A DNA stretch of 18,911 nucleotides, from NCBI GenBank assembly GCA_005884985.1, contig VAYK01000047.1:1-18911 (forward strand). The letters run 5' to 3'. The notes beneath the pieces were generated by a model. The model was not told where the DNA came from. It searched no databases and was given only the letters and a program-made list of their open reading frames with translations. The stretch's first letter is position 1; every line of letters begins with the position of its first letter. The stretch is from Actinomycetota bacterium. GTDB lineage: Bacteria; Actinomycetota; Thermoleophilia; Solirubrobacterales; 70-9. The translations under genes and the position numbers were made by a program. Below, one piece after another: positions 1-6,423 of the stretch.

Positions 1-13
1 CTGCTTCGGCTGG

Positions 14-56
14 CTGAAAATCTTGGTGTCGGCGGTTTCGATGCCGCCCCTCGCCA
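14..56 (+). tRNA. tRNA-Phe(GAA)-like 3' half, partial or pseudo
   Basis: This stretch reads like a tRNA-Phe from the anticodon loop onwards. It has a loop CTGAAAA (14-20) containing GAA, a five-base variable loop GTGTC (26-30) and a T-arm with a perfect 5-bp stem GGCGG/CCGCC (31-35 with 44-48). A seven-base CCTCGCC (49-55) followed by A56 looks like the 3' acceptor strand and discriminator base; no CCA follows directly. Two things are wrong for an intact gene. The T-loop has eight bases (an extra T), and the bases upstream do not form the expected anticodon stem or D-arm. The 5' acceptor strand, expected to be GGCGAGG, would lie outside the window. It may be a tRNA pseudogene, an integration-site remnant, or a real tRNA with sequence errors. 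Confidence 0.45.
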
Positions 57-84
57 CTCCACCCTTCTGCCCCTCGCCATCCGT

Positions 85-106
85 CGCTCGCGGCCGAGCG
101 CCGTTT
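85..106 (+). terminator. GC-rich hairpin with short T run, possible terminator
   Basis: A perfect 6-bp stem CGCTCG/CGAGCG closes on a CGGC tetraloop (85-100) and is followed by CCGTTT. It lies between the tRNA-like segment and the YihY gene, where a terminator for the RNA gene would be expected. The T tract is short, so function is inferred only. Confidence 0.35.
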
Positions 107-161
107 CATGTCGGACTGATCGGGCAATCGCTCAACAGCGTCCCCTTTGTGGGAGGAAGCG

Positions 162-1136
162 ATGAGCGAACGGAAGCCATCCGACCAGGACAACGGCCAG
201 GACGAGCCGGCGGCCGGGCCAGGCAAGCCAACCGACCTGAGCCTCCGCGCCTGGTGGGGCATTCTGAGGCGCACGGTGAGCGCGTTTCGCGCCGACAATC
301 TGACCGACTGGGCAGCCGCCCTCACGTACTACGCCGTGCTGTCGATCTTCCCGGCCTTGATCACCCTGGTCGCAATTCTCGGATTGGCGGGGGACTCCGC
401 CACGCAGTCCGTCCTCGACAACCTGAACGAGCTGGGTCCGGGGCCCGCGACCGACATCGTCAGCGGCGCGATCAAGGAGATCGCCGCTAGCCAGGGAACG
501 GCCGGAGCCGCGTTGCTCATCGGCCTGGCGGCCGCCCTGTGGTCGGCATCGGGCTACGTCGGCGCCTTCTCGCGGGCCTCCAACGTCATCTACGAAGTCG
601 ATGAGGGGCGGCCGTTCTGGAAGCTTCGGCCCCTGCACCTGGCCATGACGCTGGTACTTCTACTCCTGGTTGCCCTGAGTGCGATCGCCGTCGTCGTCAC
701 AGGACCGTTGGCCGAGCAGGTGGGCAAGCTGTTCGGCCTCGAGGGTACGGCGGTGACGATCTGGGACATCGCCAAGTGGCCGGTGATCGTGTTCGTCGTG
801 CTGACCATGCTGGCGATTCTCTATTACGGAGCGCCGAACGTCCGCCATCCTGGATTTCGCTAGATCACGCCTGGGGGCCTGCTCGCGGTCGTCCTCTGGA
901 TCCTCGCCTCGGCGGGCTTCGCGTTATACGTCGCCAACTTCGGCTCCTACAACAAGACATACGGCAGCCTCGCGGCAGTGATCGTGTTCCTGGTCTGGCT
1001 CTGGATCTCCAACCTGGCCGTGCTGCTGGGGGCCGAGCTCAACGCCGAGCTCGAACGGGGCAGAGAGCTGGAGAGCGGTATCCCGCCGGAACGAACGCTC
1101 GCCGTGGAGCCGCGCAGCGAGCCGAAGCGGGCTTGA
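162..1136 (+). pseudogene. YihY/BrkB-family inner-membrane protein, interrupted by in-frame TAG
   Basis: This is a polytopic membrane protein of the YihY/virulence factor BrkB family, whose biochemical role is poorly defined. ATG 162 is preferred over the upstream in-frame TTG at 147 because GGGAGG (151-156) sits five bases before it. Visible features are an N-terminal basic and polar segment, the family stretch DNLTDWAAALTYYAVLSIFP (about residues 45-64), and hydrophobic segments near 52-77, 114-138, 160-180 and 203-222. At codon 234 (861-863) the frame hits TAG, yet it continues with typical family sequence (ITPGGLLAVVLW, then FGSYNKTYGSLAAVIVFLVW, then GAELNAELERG) to TGA at 1134-1136. Total length is 324 codons, normal for the family. 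A Trp codon (TGG) at this site would fit, so a single G-to-A change or base-call error explains the break. If real, the truncated product loses the last two membrane helices. Confidence 0.85.
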
Positions 1137-1224
1137 GATCGCGGCTGCGTGATCCGTTTCGCGTCAGGACTCGGATGGACTCAACGACACTTCGAGGGGG
1201 AGAGTCGGCGTCCGCACCCCCCTC

Positions 1225-1230
1225 TACTGT
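1225..1230 (+). promoter_or_regulatory. -10-like TACTGT, leaderless start of the HD-domain gene
   Basis: TACTGT ends six bases before GTG 1237 and nine bases before ATG 1240, with no Shine-Dalgarno sequence between. This spacing would put the transcription start at or next to the start codon. No convincing -35 box is visible. Confidence 0.4.
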
Positions 1231-1239
1231 GAGCGCGTG

Positions 1240-2186
1240 ATGAGCAAACAGGCTTCATTGACCGATCAGCCGGCGCTGGCCGAGGGCTCCGCCAACGGTG
1301 GTGACCCCAGCCGTATTGAGCGCACCTGGGTCCGCGACCTAGCCGACGGGCAGGTGGTGGAGGCCGTGTTCGGGGTTCGGGAGCGCGAGCTTCGCCAGCG
1401 CCGCAACGGCGGCGAGTGGCTGCGGCTCATCGTCTGTGACAGCACCGGGGCCGCCGAGGCGGTGGTGTGGGAGGAGGTCGCCGAGTGCTTCGAGATCGCC
1501 GAGCCCGGCTCCGCGGTGCACATCACCGGGCGCTTCTCGGTCCACCCCCAGTACGGGCCCAAGATCACGATCGAGACGATTCGCTCCGCCCGCGACGACG
1601 AGTACGAGGCGTCCGACCTCGCCGAGGGACCGAGCGTCCCGGTCGAGCGGCTAGAAGCGCAGCTTCGCGAGCTGCTGGCGACGATCCAGAACCCGCAGCT
1701 CGCCGGCACGGACTCCTGGACCACACGGTCTCGGTCGCCCAGGCGGTGAGCGCCTCCGCGTCGGCCTTCCCCGGAATCGAGCGGGACATCGCCGTCACCG
1801 GGGCCCTGCTTCACGACCTGGGCAAGACGATGGCCTACAACGACGACCCGCTGGCCATCGACCTCACCGATGCCGGCCGCCTTCAGGGCGAGATACCACT
1901 CGGGTACTACCTGGTCCGCCGTGAGATCGAGCGGATCGAGGGCTTCGATCCGGAGCTGGCTCAGGCGATCTTCCACATCGTCCTCTCTCACCACGGCACG
2001 CTGGAGAACGGCTCGCCGGTGATCCCGGCCACCCGGGAGGCCACACTCGTGCACGCGATCGACAACCTCGGTGGCAAGCTCGGCAGCTTCGATCGGATCG
2101 AGCGCGCCCTGCCCGACGGCGAGGCCTGGTCGCGGTTCGACCGTGGAATCGACTCGGCGGCCTATTTCCGGTCGCGCGCCGCGTAG
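1240..2186 (+). pseudogene. YhaM-like 3'-5' exoribonuclease (OB-fold + HD domain), frameshifted with internal deletion
   Basis: The first part (ATG 1240, or GTG 1237) encodes an OB-fold nucleic-acid-binding domain (about residues 29-120), including GEWLRLIVCDSTGAAEAVVW and VHITGRFSV. The HD hydrolase half is in another frame: GLLDHTVSVAQAV (from 1710), LLHDLGK (HD pair at 1812-1817), IVLSHHGTLENGSPV and ATLVHAIDNL, ending at TAG 2184-2186. This OB-plus-HD order is that of YhaM/CBF1-type metal-dependent exoribonucleases, which trim RNA or DNA from the 3' end. The frame changes near 1699-1707. The roughly 30 residues the family normally has between NP-x-L and GLLxHT, including the region before the first metal-ligand His, are missing. 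This is therefore a deletion rather than a one-base slip, with a net loss of 1 modulo 3. The family's GHI motif appears here as GEI. If the break is real, the gene is inactive. Confidence 0.8.
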
Positions 2187-2225
2187 TTCTTCAATTCCAC
2201 TACCGCGTTTTGGTCGAATTACCGG

Positions 2226-2260
2226 GTTACAGGAGGTTTTAGGAGTACCTCGGTTGTAAC
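2226..2260. repeat. Imperfect inverted repeat
   Basis: GTTACA (2226-2231) pairs perfectly with TGTAAC (2255-2260). Inside these arms GAGGT (2233-2237) pairs with ACCTC (2247-2251) around a loop, leaving small bulges. There is no T tract, so it may be a transcript-end hairpin of another kind or a regulatory structure. Confidence 0.4.
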
Positions 2261-2288
2261 AACTTGATCTGCGGGAACTCGGTTCTTA

Positions 2289-2308
2289 GACTGCCGGCAG
2301 TCGACTGC
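2289..2308. repeat. Two overlapping perfect palindromes
   Basis: GACTGCCGGCAGTC (2289-2302, 14 bp) and GCAGTCGACTGC (2297-2308, 12 bp) are both perfect palindromes sharing six bases. They could be a protein-binding site, but no adjacent promoter is clear enough to assign a target. Confidence 0.4.
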
Positions 2309-2422
2309 TGAGACGCTCGCACCGGCGTCAAGACAGGCGATGACCGAATAAAGGCGGTCGCGATCGAATGCGCGGACGGAGGGCGGCGTTGCCGGCTTAC
2401 CCAACGGCCAGAGGAGGCCTAG

Positions 2423-2746
2423 TTGATCGTGAACCCAGTTGCCCAAGGAAAGCGCGGGCTCGGGCAACGACCCGATAACGGCGACCCCAGCGAACGACCG
2501 GCGCGGAAGGATCCTTCCGCGCTCGCCAGGAAGCGGGCCTTTCTGCTGCTCGAGGCGCACCGCGAGTCGCTGGCTGCTCAGGTGCCGCGCCAGGTGCGTG
2601 CCCGGAGGCGCTACGCGCATCTGTGCCTGGTCAAGATGGTCACCCGCCTACAGCGCGACTATCTGAGCCAGACGACATCGGTAGGCGACAGGACCCCCCC
2701 TGAGGGCTACGGCGTCGAACGGCTCGAGTACGGCGTCGCCGATTAG
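2423..2746 (+). CDS. Hypothetical small basic protein, doubtful
   Basis: A 107-residue frame starts at TTG 2423, with GAGGAGG (2411-2417) placed five bases upstream, a good ribosome-binding site. The first 30 residues are polar and low in complexity. From about residue 38 the codons become G/C-ended and the sequence looks helical and basic (AFLLLEAHRESLAAQV, then LCLVKMVTRLQRDYLSQ). I recognise no family. The frame ends at TAG 2744-2746 and the same frame stays open afterwards into the helix-hairpin-helix gene, so this could be the 5' part of one larger, interrupted gene. Runs of seven C (2694-2700) and six G (2757-2762) near the break are places where indels could occur. A chance ORF in GC-rich DNA is also possible. 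Confidence 0.3.
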   Translation: MIVNPVAQGKRGLGQRPDNGDPSERPARKDPSALARKRAFLLLEAHRESLAAQVPRQVRARRRYAHLCLVKMVTRLQRDYLSQTTSVGDRTPPEGYGVERLEYGVAD

Positions 2747-2893
2747 GCGAGACCGTGGGGGGCGAGCTGCCTTCAGCAGCTCCAAGCGGACCTCAACGTC
2801 TTCGACCGCAAGCTGAAGAGCTCGCGGAGATGGCTTTCCGCCACGACCCAGAGAGATGCGGAGGCGAAGGCCGGGGAGCGCTTCGTTGCGATC

Positions 2894-3295
2894 ATGGCCC
2901 GGATGGGGGGCACGCTCAAGGTCGCCGAGTTCGCGCTGCCCAGATGGGCAGCCTCCAGCACGCGACCTTCGTCCCGAGAACCGGCGCGGCGCCGCGCCGC
3001 ACCCCGCGCTGCTTCTCGGCGAGGCGCGGTCCGGCGTGTGGCCGCCGGACGCGCCAAGCCGAGGCCCGTCGCACCCGGGCGGGATGGGCCTCCGGCCGCC
3101 ACCCGGCGTCGACTCGACCTCAACAAGGCGACCTTCGATGAGCTGCGCTCGCTGGACCTCTCGAGCACGCAGAGTCGGCGCCTGCTCGCCTACCGCAAGC
3201 GCTTGCACGGCTTCGAGTCGATCGACCAGCTCGATCAAGTTCCCGGCTTCCCGAAACGCGTCCGCGATCAGCTCCAGCACCAGCTGACCGTCTAG
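2894..3295 (+). CDS. ComEA-like helix-hairpin-helix domain protein, start uncertain
   Basis: The last 60 residues form a tandem helix-hairpin-helix region: LDLNKATFDELRSLDLS, then RLLAYRKRLHGFESIDQLDQ, then VPGFPKRVRDQLQ. This is the ComEA/DNA-uptake pattern LNxATxxEL ... F-x-S-x-x-x-L ... V-x-G and predicts binding to the DNA backbone. No signal peptide or membrane helix is seen, so a competence role is not supported; the HhH pair is used by many DNA-associated proteins. It is preceded by an Arg/Ala-rich low-complexity linker (about residues 20-75). ATG 2894 and ATG 2903 are the available ATG starts, neither with a good ribosome-binding site. The frame is open back to 2747 with plausible helical coding sequence (LQADLNVFDRKLKSSRRWLS), so the true N-terminus may be further upstream or the gene may be damaged. 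Confidence 0.65.
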   Translation: MARMGGTLKVAEFALPRWAASSTRPSSREPARRRAAPRAASRRGAVRRVAAGRAKPRPVAPGRDGPPAATRRRLDLNKATFDELRSLDLSSTQSRRLLAYRKRLHGFESIDQLDQVPGFPKRVRDQLQHQLTV

Positions 3296-3359
3296 CGTAG
3301 CCCCGCAAATTGCGCACAAAGCGCGCGGGCCGCTTGCGTGGCCACCGGGGGCGCGCGTC

Positions 3360-3365
3360 TATTCT
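3360..3365 (+). promoter_or_regulatory. -10-like TATTCT, leaderless start of pafBC
   Basis: TATTCT lies six bases before GTG 3372, with no Shine-Dalgarno sequence. TTGCGT at 3334-3339 is a possible but widely spaced -35. The spacing predicts a leaderless transcript. Confidence 0.45.
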
Positions 3366-3371
3366 CCTCTC

Positions 3372-5423
3372 GTGGCCAAGGACACCGAGAAGCTGATCCG
3401 CCAGCTCTCTTTGATCTCGTTCCTGATGGCGAACGGACGTCCCGTTTCGGCGCTCGAGATCAAGCGCGAGGTGGAGGGCTACAGCTCCATGAACGACGAC
3501 GCCTTCGCGCGCCGCTTCTACGCCGACCGCGCCGAGCTCGAGAGCCTCGGGATCTCGCTTCAGGTCGAGAAGCCGGCAGAGGGCTTCTTCGAGGCCGAGC
3601 TCTACGCGCTGCCGCCCGAGAACTACTACCTGCCGCCGATCGAGTTCACCGATGGCGAGTTGGCGGCGCTGCGCACCGCGCTGGCGCTGCTCGACGGCGA
3701 GTTTGCCTACGCCGAGCCGCTGCGCCTTGCCCTGCAGCAGGTCTCCTGGGGGCGTCCCAGCCCGCTACAGGAGGGTGACTCGACCTCGATCGACGTCAAG
3801 CTGGCCCCTTCGGCAGGCGGCCGCGAGCTCTCGCAACGCCTGGCGAAGATCGAGACAGCGATCTCTCGCCGCAAGACGATCGAGTTCAGCTACTACTCGT
3901 TGCAGCGCGACCTCGTCTCCGATCGCAAGGTGGATCCCTACCACCTCGTCTTCCGCAACGGCCAGTTCTACTTGATCGGCCACTCGCACGAGCGGGATGA
4001 AGTGCGCGTATTTCGCCTCTCGCGGATCCGCGGCAAGGTCTCCTACGCGACCAAGGCGGAGCACGACTTCACGCCGCCCGAGGACTTCGATCGGCGCGAC
4101 TACGCGTCGCGAGCCGATTGGCAGATGGGGGAGATCGACGGCACGGGGCAGGTGTTCGTACGCGAGCGGATCGCCTGGCTCGTGGAGCGCGACTTCGGCG
4201 GCTATGGCCAGCTGCGCAAGGCGACCAGGGAGGAGGACCTACCCGGCCGTGGGGCGATCTTCGAGACCGAATACGCCTCGCCCCGCCAGCTGATCTCCTG
4301 GGTGCTCGGCTGGCGCGCGAACGCGAAGCTGCTCGAGCCCGATGACCTGGCGCGGGAGGCGGCCGAGAGGCTGGAGCTGCTTCGGAAGCGCCACATCGGC
4401 GACTTCGCAGTGGCGAAGACGGTCTCCAGGCCCGTGGCCCAGGGCAATGGCAGACCGCGGTCCGCGGACGGGCGCTCGGAGTCGGTAATCCGCCCGGAGC
4501 GATTCGCGCGGCTGGTCACGCTCGCCGGCCTGCTGATCGGGGCCGCCCGCGAGCAGGCGCGGCTGTCCGTGGACACGGTGCTCGACGAGCTGAACGTCAG
4601 CCGCGATGAGCTGCGCGAGGACATCGACGTGCTCAATGTCGTCAATTTCGGCGGCGGCACCTACGTGCTCTACGCGGAGATCGACGGAGACGAGATCGAG
4701 GTGGACGCCGACACCTACGGCGACAACTTCGCCCGCCCGGCTCGCCTGCTGCCGCTGGAGGCCAAGGCGCTGATCGCGGCGATCGATCTCTTCGGCGATC
4801 ATCTGCCGCAGGCCGGCCTCTCGACCGCTCGTCAGAAGATCGTCCGTGCGCTCGGACACGACCCCTCGCAGGAGGGCCTGGAGATCGCCCCCGGGCGCGA
4901 CGACTCCGAGGTCGTGCATACCGTCAACGACGCGATCGAGCGCCGCCGGGTCCTCGAGCTCCACTACTACAAGGAGAACGAGGACGAGTTCGTGAAACGC
5001 CAAGTCGAGCCGTACCAGCTGGTCAGTGGCCCCGAGGGCTGGTACCTCGGCTGCTACGACCTTCGCAAGGCCGACACGCGACACTTCCGCCTCGACAGGA
5101 TGAAGGAGGCGCGGCTCACCAGGCGCTCCTTCGAGCCGCGGGAGGGTACGGATGAGCGCCTCGCGCAGCAGGAGTGGCTGGTTCACGGCGAGGTCGGGAG
5201 CGCCGGCGTGGCCCGCGTCTGGGTCTCGCCGGAGCGGGCCCGCTGGCTGCGCGAGGAGCGCACCGTGGTCGAGGAGCTTGCCGACCAGGCCGTCGTGGTC
5301 GAGCTGCCCTACGGCTCCGCCGACTGGCTCGTGCGGGAGATCCTCAAGGGCGTGGGGGACCTGGTGGTTCTCGAGCCGGAGGACGCTCGGAAGGCCGTGC
5401 TCGACGCGGTGACCGGCAACTAG
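3372..5423 (+). CDS. pafBC: Fused PafB-PafC, WYL-domain transcriptional activator
   Basis: This 683-residue protein contains two copies of the winged-helix/WYL/WCX architecture. The PafB half has a winged helix at about 5-80, a WYL core at about 157-235 (signature GQFYLIG at 197-203, then VFRLSRI) and a WCX region to about 340. A polar linker at 345-372 leads to the PafC half: winged helix from 375, WYL core at about 515-590 (GWYLG at 556-560, then HFRLDRM) and a C-terminal WCX. In mycobacteria separate PafB and PafC form a heterodimer that activates the LexA-independent DNA-damage regulon, with WYL domains thought to sense a nucleic-acid ligand. A natural fusion fixes the 1:1 ratio. The first WYL copy carries Phe for Trp; the second is canonical. 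Start GTG 3372 fits the -10 box. The Pup-proteasome genes that often accompany pafBC are not in this window. Confidence 0.92.
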   Translation: MAKDTEKLIRQLSLISFLMANGRPVSALEIKREVEGYSSMNDDAFARRFYADRAELESLGISLQVEKPAEGFFEAELYALPPENYYLPPIEFTDGELAALRTALALLDGEFAYAEPLRLALQQVSWGRPSPLQEGDSTSIDVKLAPSAGGRELSQRLAKIETAISRRKTIEFSYYSLQRDLVSDRKVDPYHLVFRNGQFYLIGHSHERDEVRVFRLSRIRGKVSYATKAEHDFTPPEDFDRRDYASRADWQMGEIDGTGQVFVRERIAWLVERDFGGYGQLRKATREEDLPGRGAIFETEYASPRQLISWVLGWRANAKLLEPDDLAREAAERLELLRKRHIGDFAVAKTVSRPVAQGNGRPRSADGRSESVIRPERFARLVTLAGLLIGAAREQARLSVDTVLDELNVSRDELREDIDVLNVVNFGGGTYVLYAEIDGDEIEVDADTYGDNFARPARLLPLEAKALIAAIDLFGDHLPQAGLSTARQKIVRALGHDPSQEGLEIAPGRDDSEVVHTVNDAIERRRVLELHYYKENEDEFVKRQVEPYQLVSGPEGWYLGCYDLRKADTRHFRLDRMKEARLTRRSFEPREGTDERLAQQEWLVHGEVGSAGVARVWVSPERARWLREERTVVEELADQAVVVELPYGSADWLVREILKGVGDLVVLEPEDARKAVLDAVTGN

Positions 5424-5479
5424 TCCTCGCTACTTCGACTGACCGCCGCGGCACGTGGCTGCGTTTATTCATCTATGTG

Positions 5480-6328
5480 ATGGTCAATGTCAACCACGTC
5501 TCGGGGCCACACCAGCGGCCGACTATATTCGCGGCTATCGACACGCCGCCGGGTCACCCGGACATCGTCAGGATCGTCGCCCCGAATCCCGGGCCGATGA
5601 CGCTCGAGGGCACGAACACCTACGTGGTCGGCTCCAACCCCGCCTACGTCATCGACCCTGGCCCCGCCGAGGAGTCGCACCTCGACGCGGTGCGCGCAGT
5701 GGCGGAGGATCGCGGCGGCATTGCCGGCGTCCTGCTCACCCACTCCCACGCGGATCACTCGGCTGGCGTGCCCCTGCTCGGCGCCCCGCTCCTGTTCGGC
5801 GAGGTCGGAGCGGGCGACGAGACCTCCGGCGATCCCGGCGCCGAGGGCCCCTCGGTCGGCTCCGGGGTCGCTATCGAGCCGGGACGCGTGGGCCCCTTCT
5901 CGGCCCTCCCGACCCCCGGACACGCGACCGACCACGTCTGCTTGCTGCTGGGGGAGGTGGGCTTCTGCGGGGACCTGGTCCTCGGTCACGGCTCCAGCTT
6001 CGTTCCACCTGACGGCGGCTCGCTGGCCGCCTACCTCGACTCCCTGGAGCGCGTGCGGGCGGCTGAACTCGAGCTGCTCTGCCCTGGACACGGTCCCTAC
6101 ATCGAGGATCCGGCCACCAAGGTGAACGAGTACCTCGAGCACCGCCTGATGCGCGAGCGCAGGCTGCTGGCCGAGTTGGAGCAGGGGGAGCGATCCCGGG
6201 CGCGCCTCCTCGCCCTCGTGTGGGACGACGTGCCGGAGGTGTTGCGGCCCGCCGCGGCGGTCGTCATGCAGGCCCATCTTGAGAAGCTCGAGGCGGAAGG
6301 CCGGTTGCCGGAGGGGCTCGGCGACTGA
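5480..6328 (+). CDS. MBL-fold metallo-hydrolase, LACTB2-like
   Basis: This 282-residue metallo-beta-lactamase-fold hydrolase has a complete two-metal site: H88-x-H90-x-D92-H93 (THSHADHSAG), H148 in PTPGHATDH, D165 in FCGDLVLG and H204 in CPGHGPY. The opening NPGPMTLEGTNTYVVG (about 36-51) and the helical C-terminus, where VLRPAAAVVMQAHLEKL resembles a winged-helix segment, match LACTB2-like proteins. Characterised members are endoribonucleases, and many others are of unknown substrate. It is probably cytoplasmic; no signal peptide is seen. ATG 5480 is chosen; GTG 5477 is equally possible. A TATTCA/TTTATT stretch just upstream (5464-5471) could be a -10 box for another leaderless start. The first 28 residues are not conserved-looking. 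The gene lies 56 bases after pafBC. Confidence 0.88.
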   Translation: MVNVNHVSGPHQRPTIFAAIDTPPGHPDIVRIVAPNPGPMTLEGTNTYVVGSNPAYVIDPGPAEESHLDAVRAVAEDRGGIAGVLLTHSHADHSAGVPLLGAPLLFGEVGAGDETSGDPGAEGPSVGSGVAIEPGRVGPFSALPTPGHATDHVCLLLGEVGFCGDLVLGHGSSFVPPDGGSLAAYLDSLERVRAAELELLCPGHGPYIEDPATKVNEYLEHRLMRERRLLAELEQGERSRARLLALVWDDVPEVLRPAAAVVMQAHLEKLEAEGRLPEGLGD

Positions 6329-6378
6329 GGCAACTAGCCGCCCGGGCCTCAAATGATTGAGCTCGATTTTCGCTCGGC

Positions 6379-6396
6379 TGAGCACGACTGTGCTCA
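6379..6396. promoter_or_regulatory. 18-bp interrupted palindrome, candidate operator
   Basis: TGAGCAC-GACT-GTGCTCA is a perfect 7-4-7 inverted repeat. It ends 13 bases before the -10-like TAGAGT, so it covers where the -35 region would be. A repressor bound here would block the promoter of the penicillin-acylase-family gene. It could also be a hairpin ending the upstream transcript, but no T tract follows. Confidence 0.45.
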
Positions 6397-6409
6397 CGGC
6401 CGCGACCAC

Positions 6410-6415
6410 TAGAGT
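6410..6415 (+). promoter_or_regulatory. -10-like TAGAGT, leaderless start of the acylase gene
   Basis: TAGAGT ends eight bases before GTG 6424. It overlaps the in-frame TTG at 6415, which argues against TTG as the start. Confidence 0.4.
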
Positions 6416-6423
6416 TGCCGGCA

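Larger units (their letters stand above)
2187..2422. other. Non-coding, palindrome-rich spacer
   Basis: No convincing reading frame is present. The first half is clearly less GC-rich than its surroundings. It contains several short inverted repeats: an imperfect hairpin at 2226-2260, two overlapping perfect palindromes at 2289-2302 and 2297-2308, and GACCG/CGGTC at 2342-2359. AGGAGG at 2231-2236 is not followed by a usable start. No tRNA or riboswitch that I recognise is present. Confidence 0.5.

Noticed and set aside
1..80. A minus-strand gene start running off the left edge (frame reading ARGGIETADTKIFSQPKQ)
   Set aside because: Peptides of this type are known false ORFs from the strand opposite tRNA genes; it coincides with the tRNA-Phe-like segment.
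861..863. Recoding of TAG as an amino acid
   Set aside because: Many genes here end naturally at TAG (HD gene, HhH gene, pafBC, acylase, rmlC, lhr, pcm), so general amber reassignment is unlikely.
776..1240. A separate 154-codon gene overlapping the 3' part of yihY
   Set aside because: It is an out-of-frame shadow; the yihY frame itself carries conserved membrane-family sequence across the region.
2648..3319. Minus-strand 223-codon ORF opposite the HhH gene
   Set aside because: The plus strand encodes a clear tandem HhH motif; the minus frame shows no family features.
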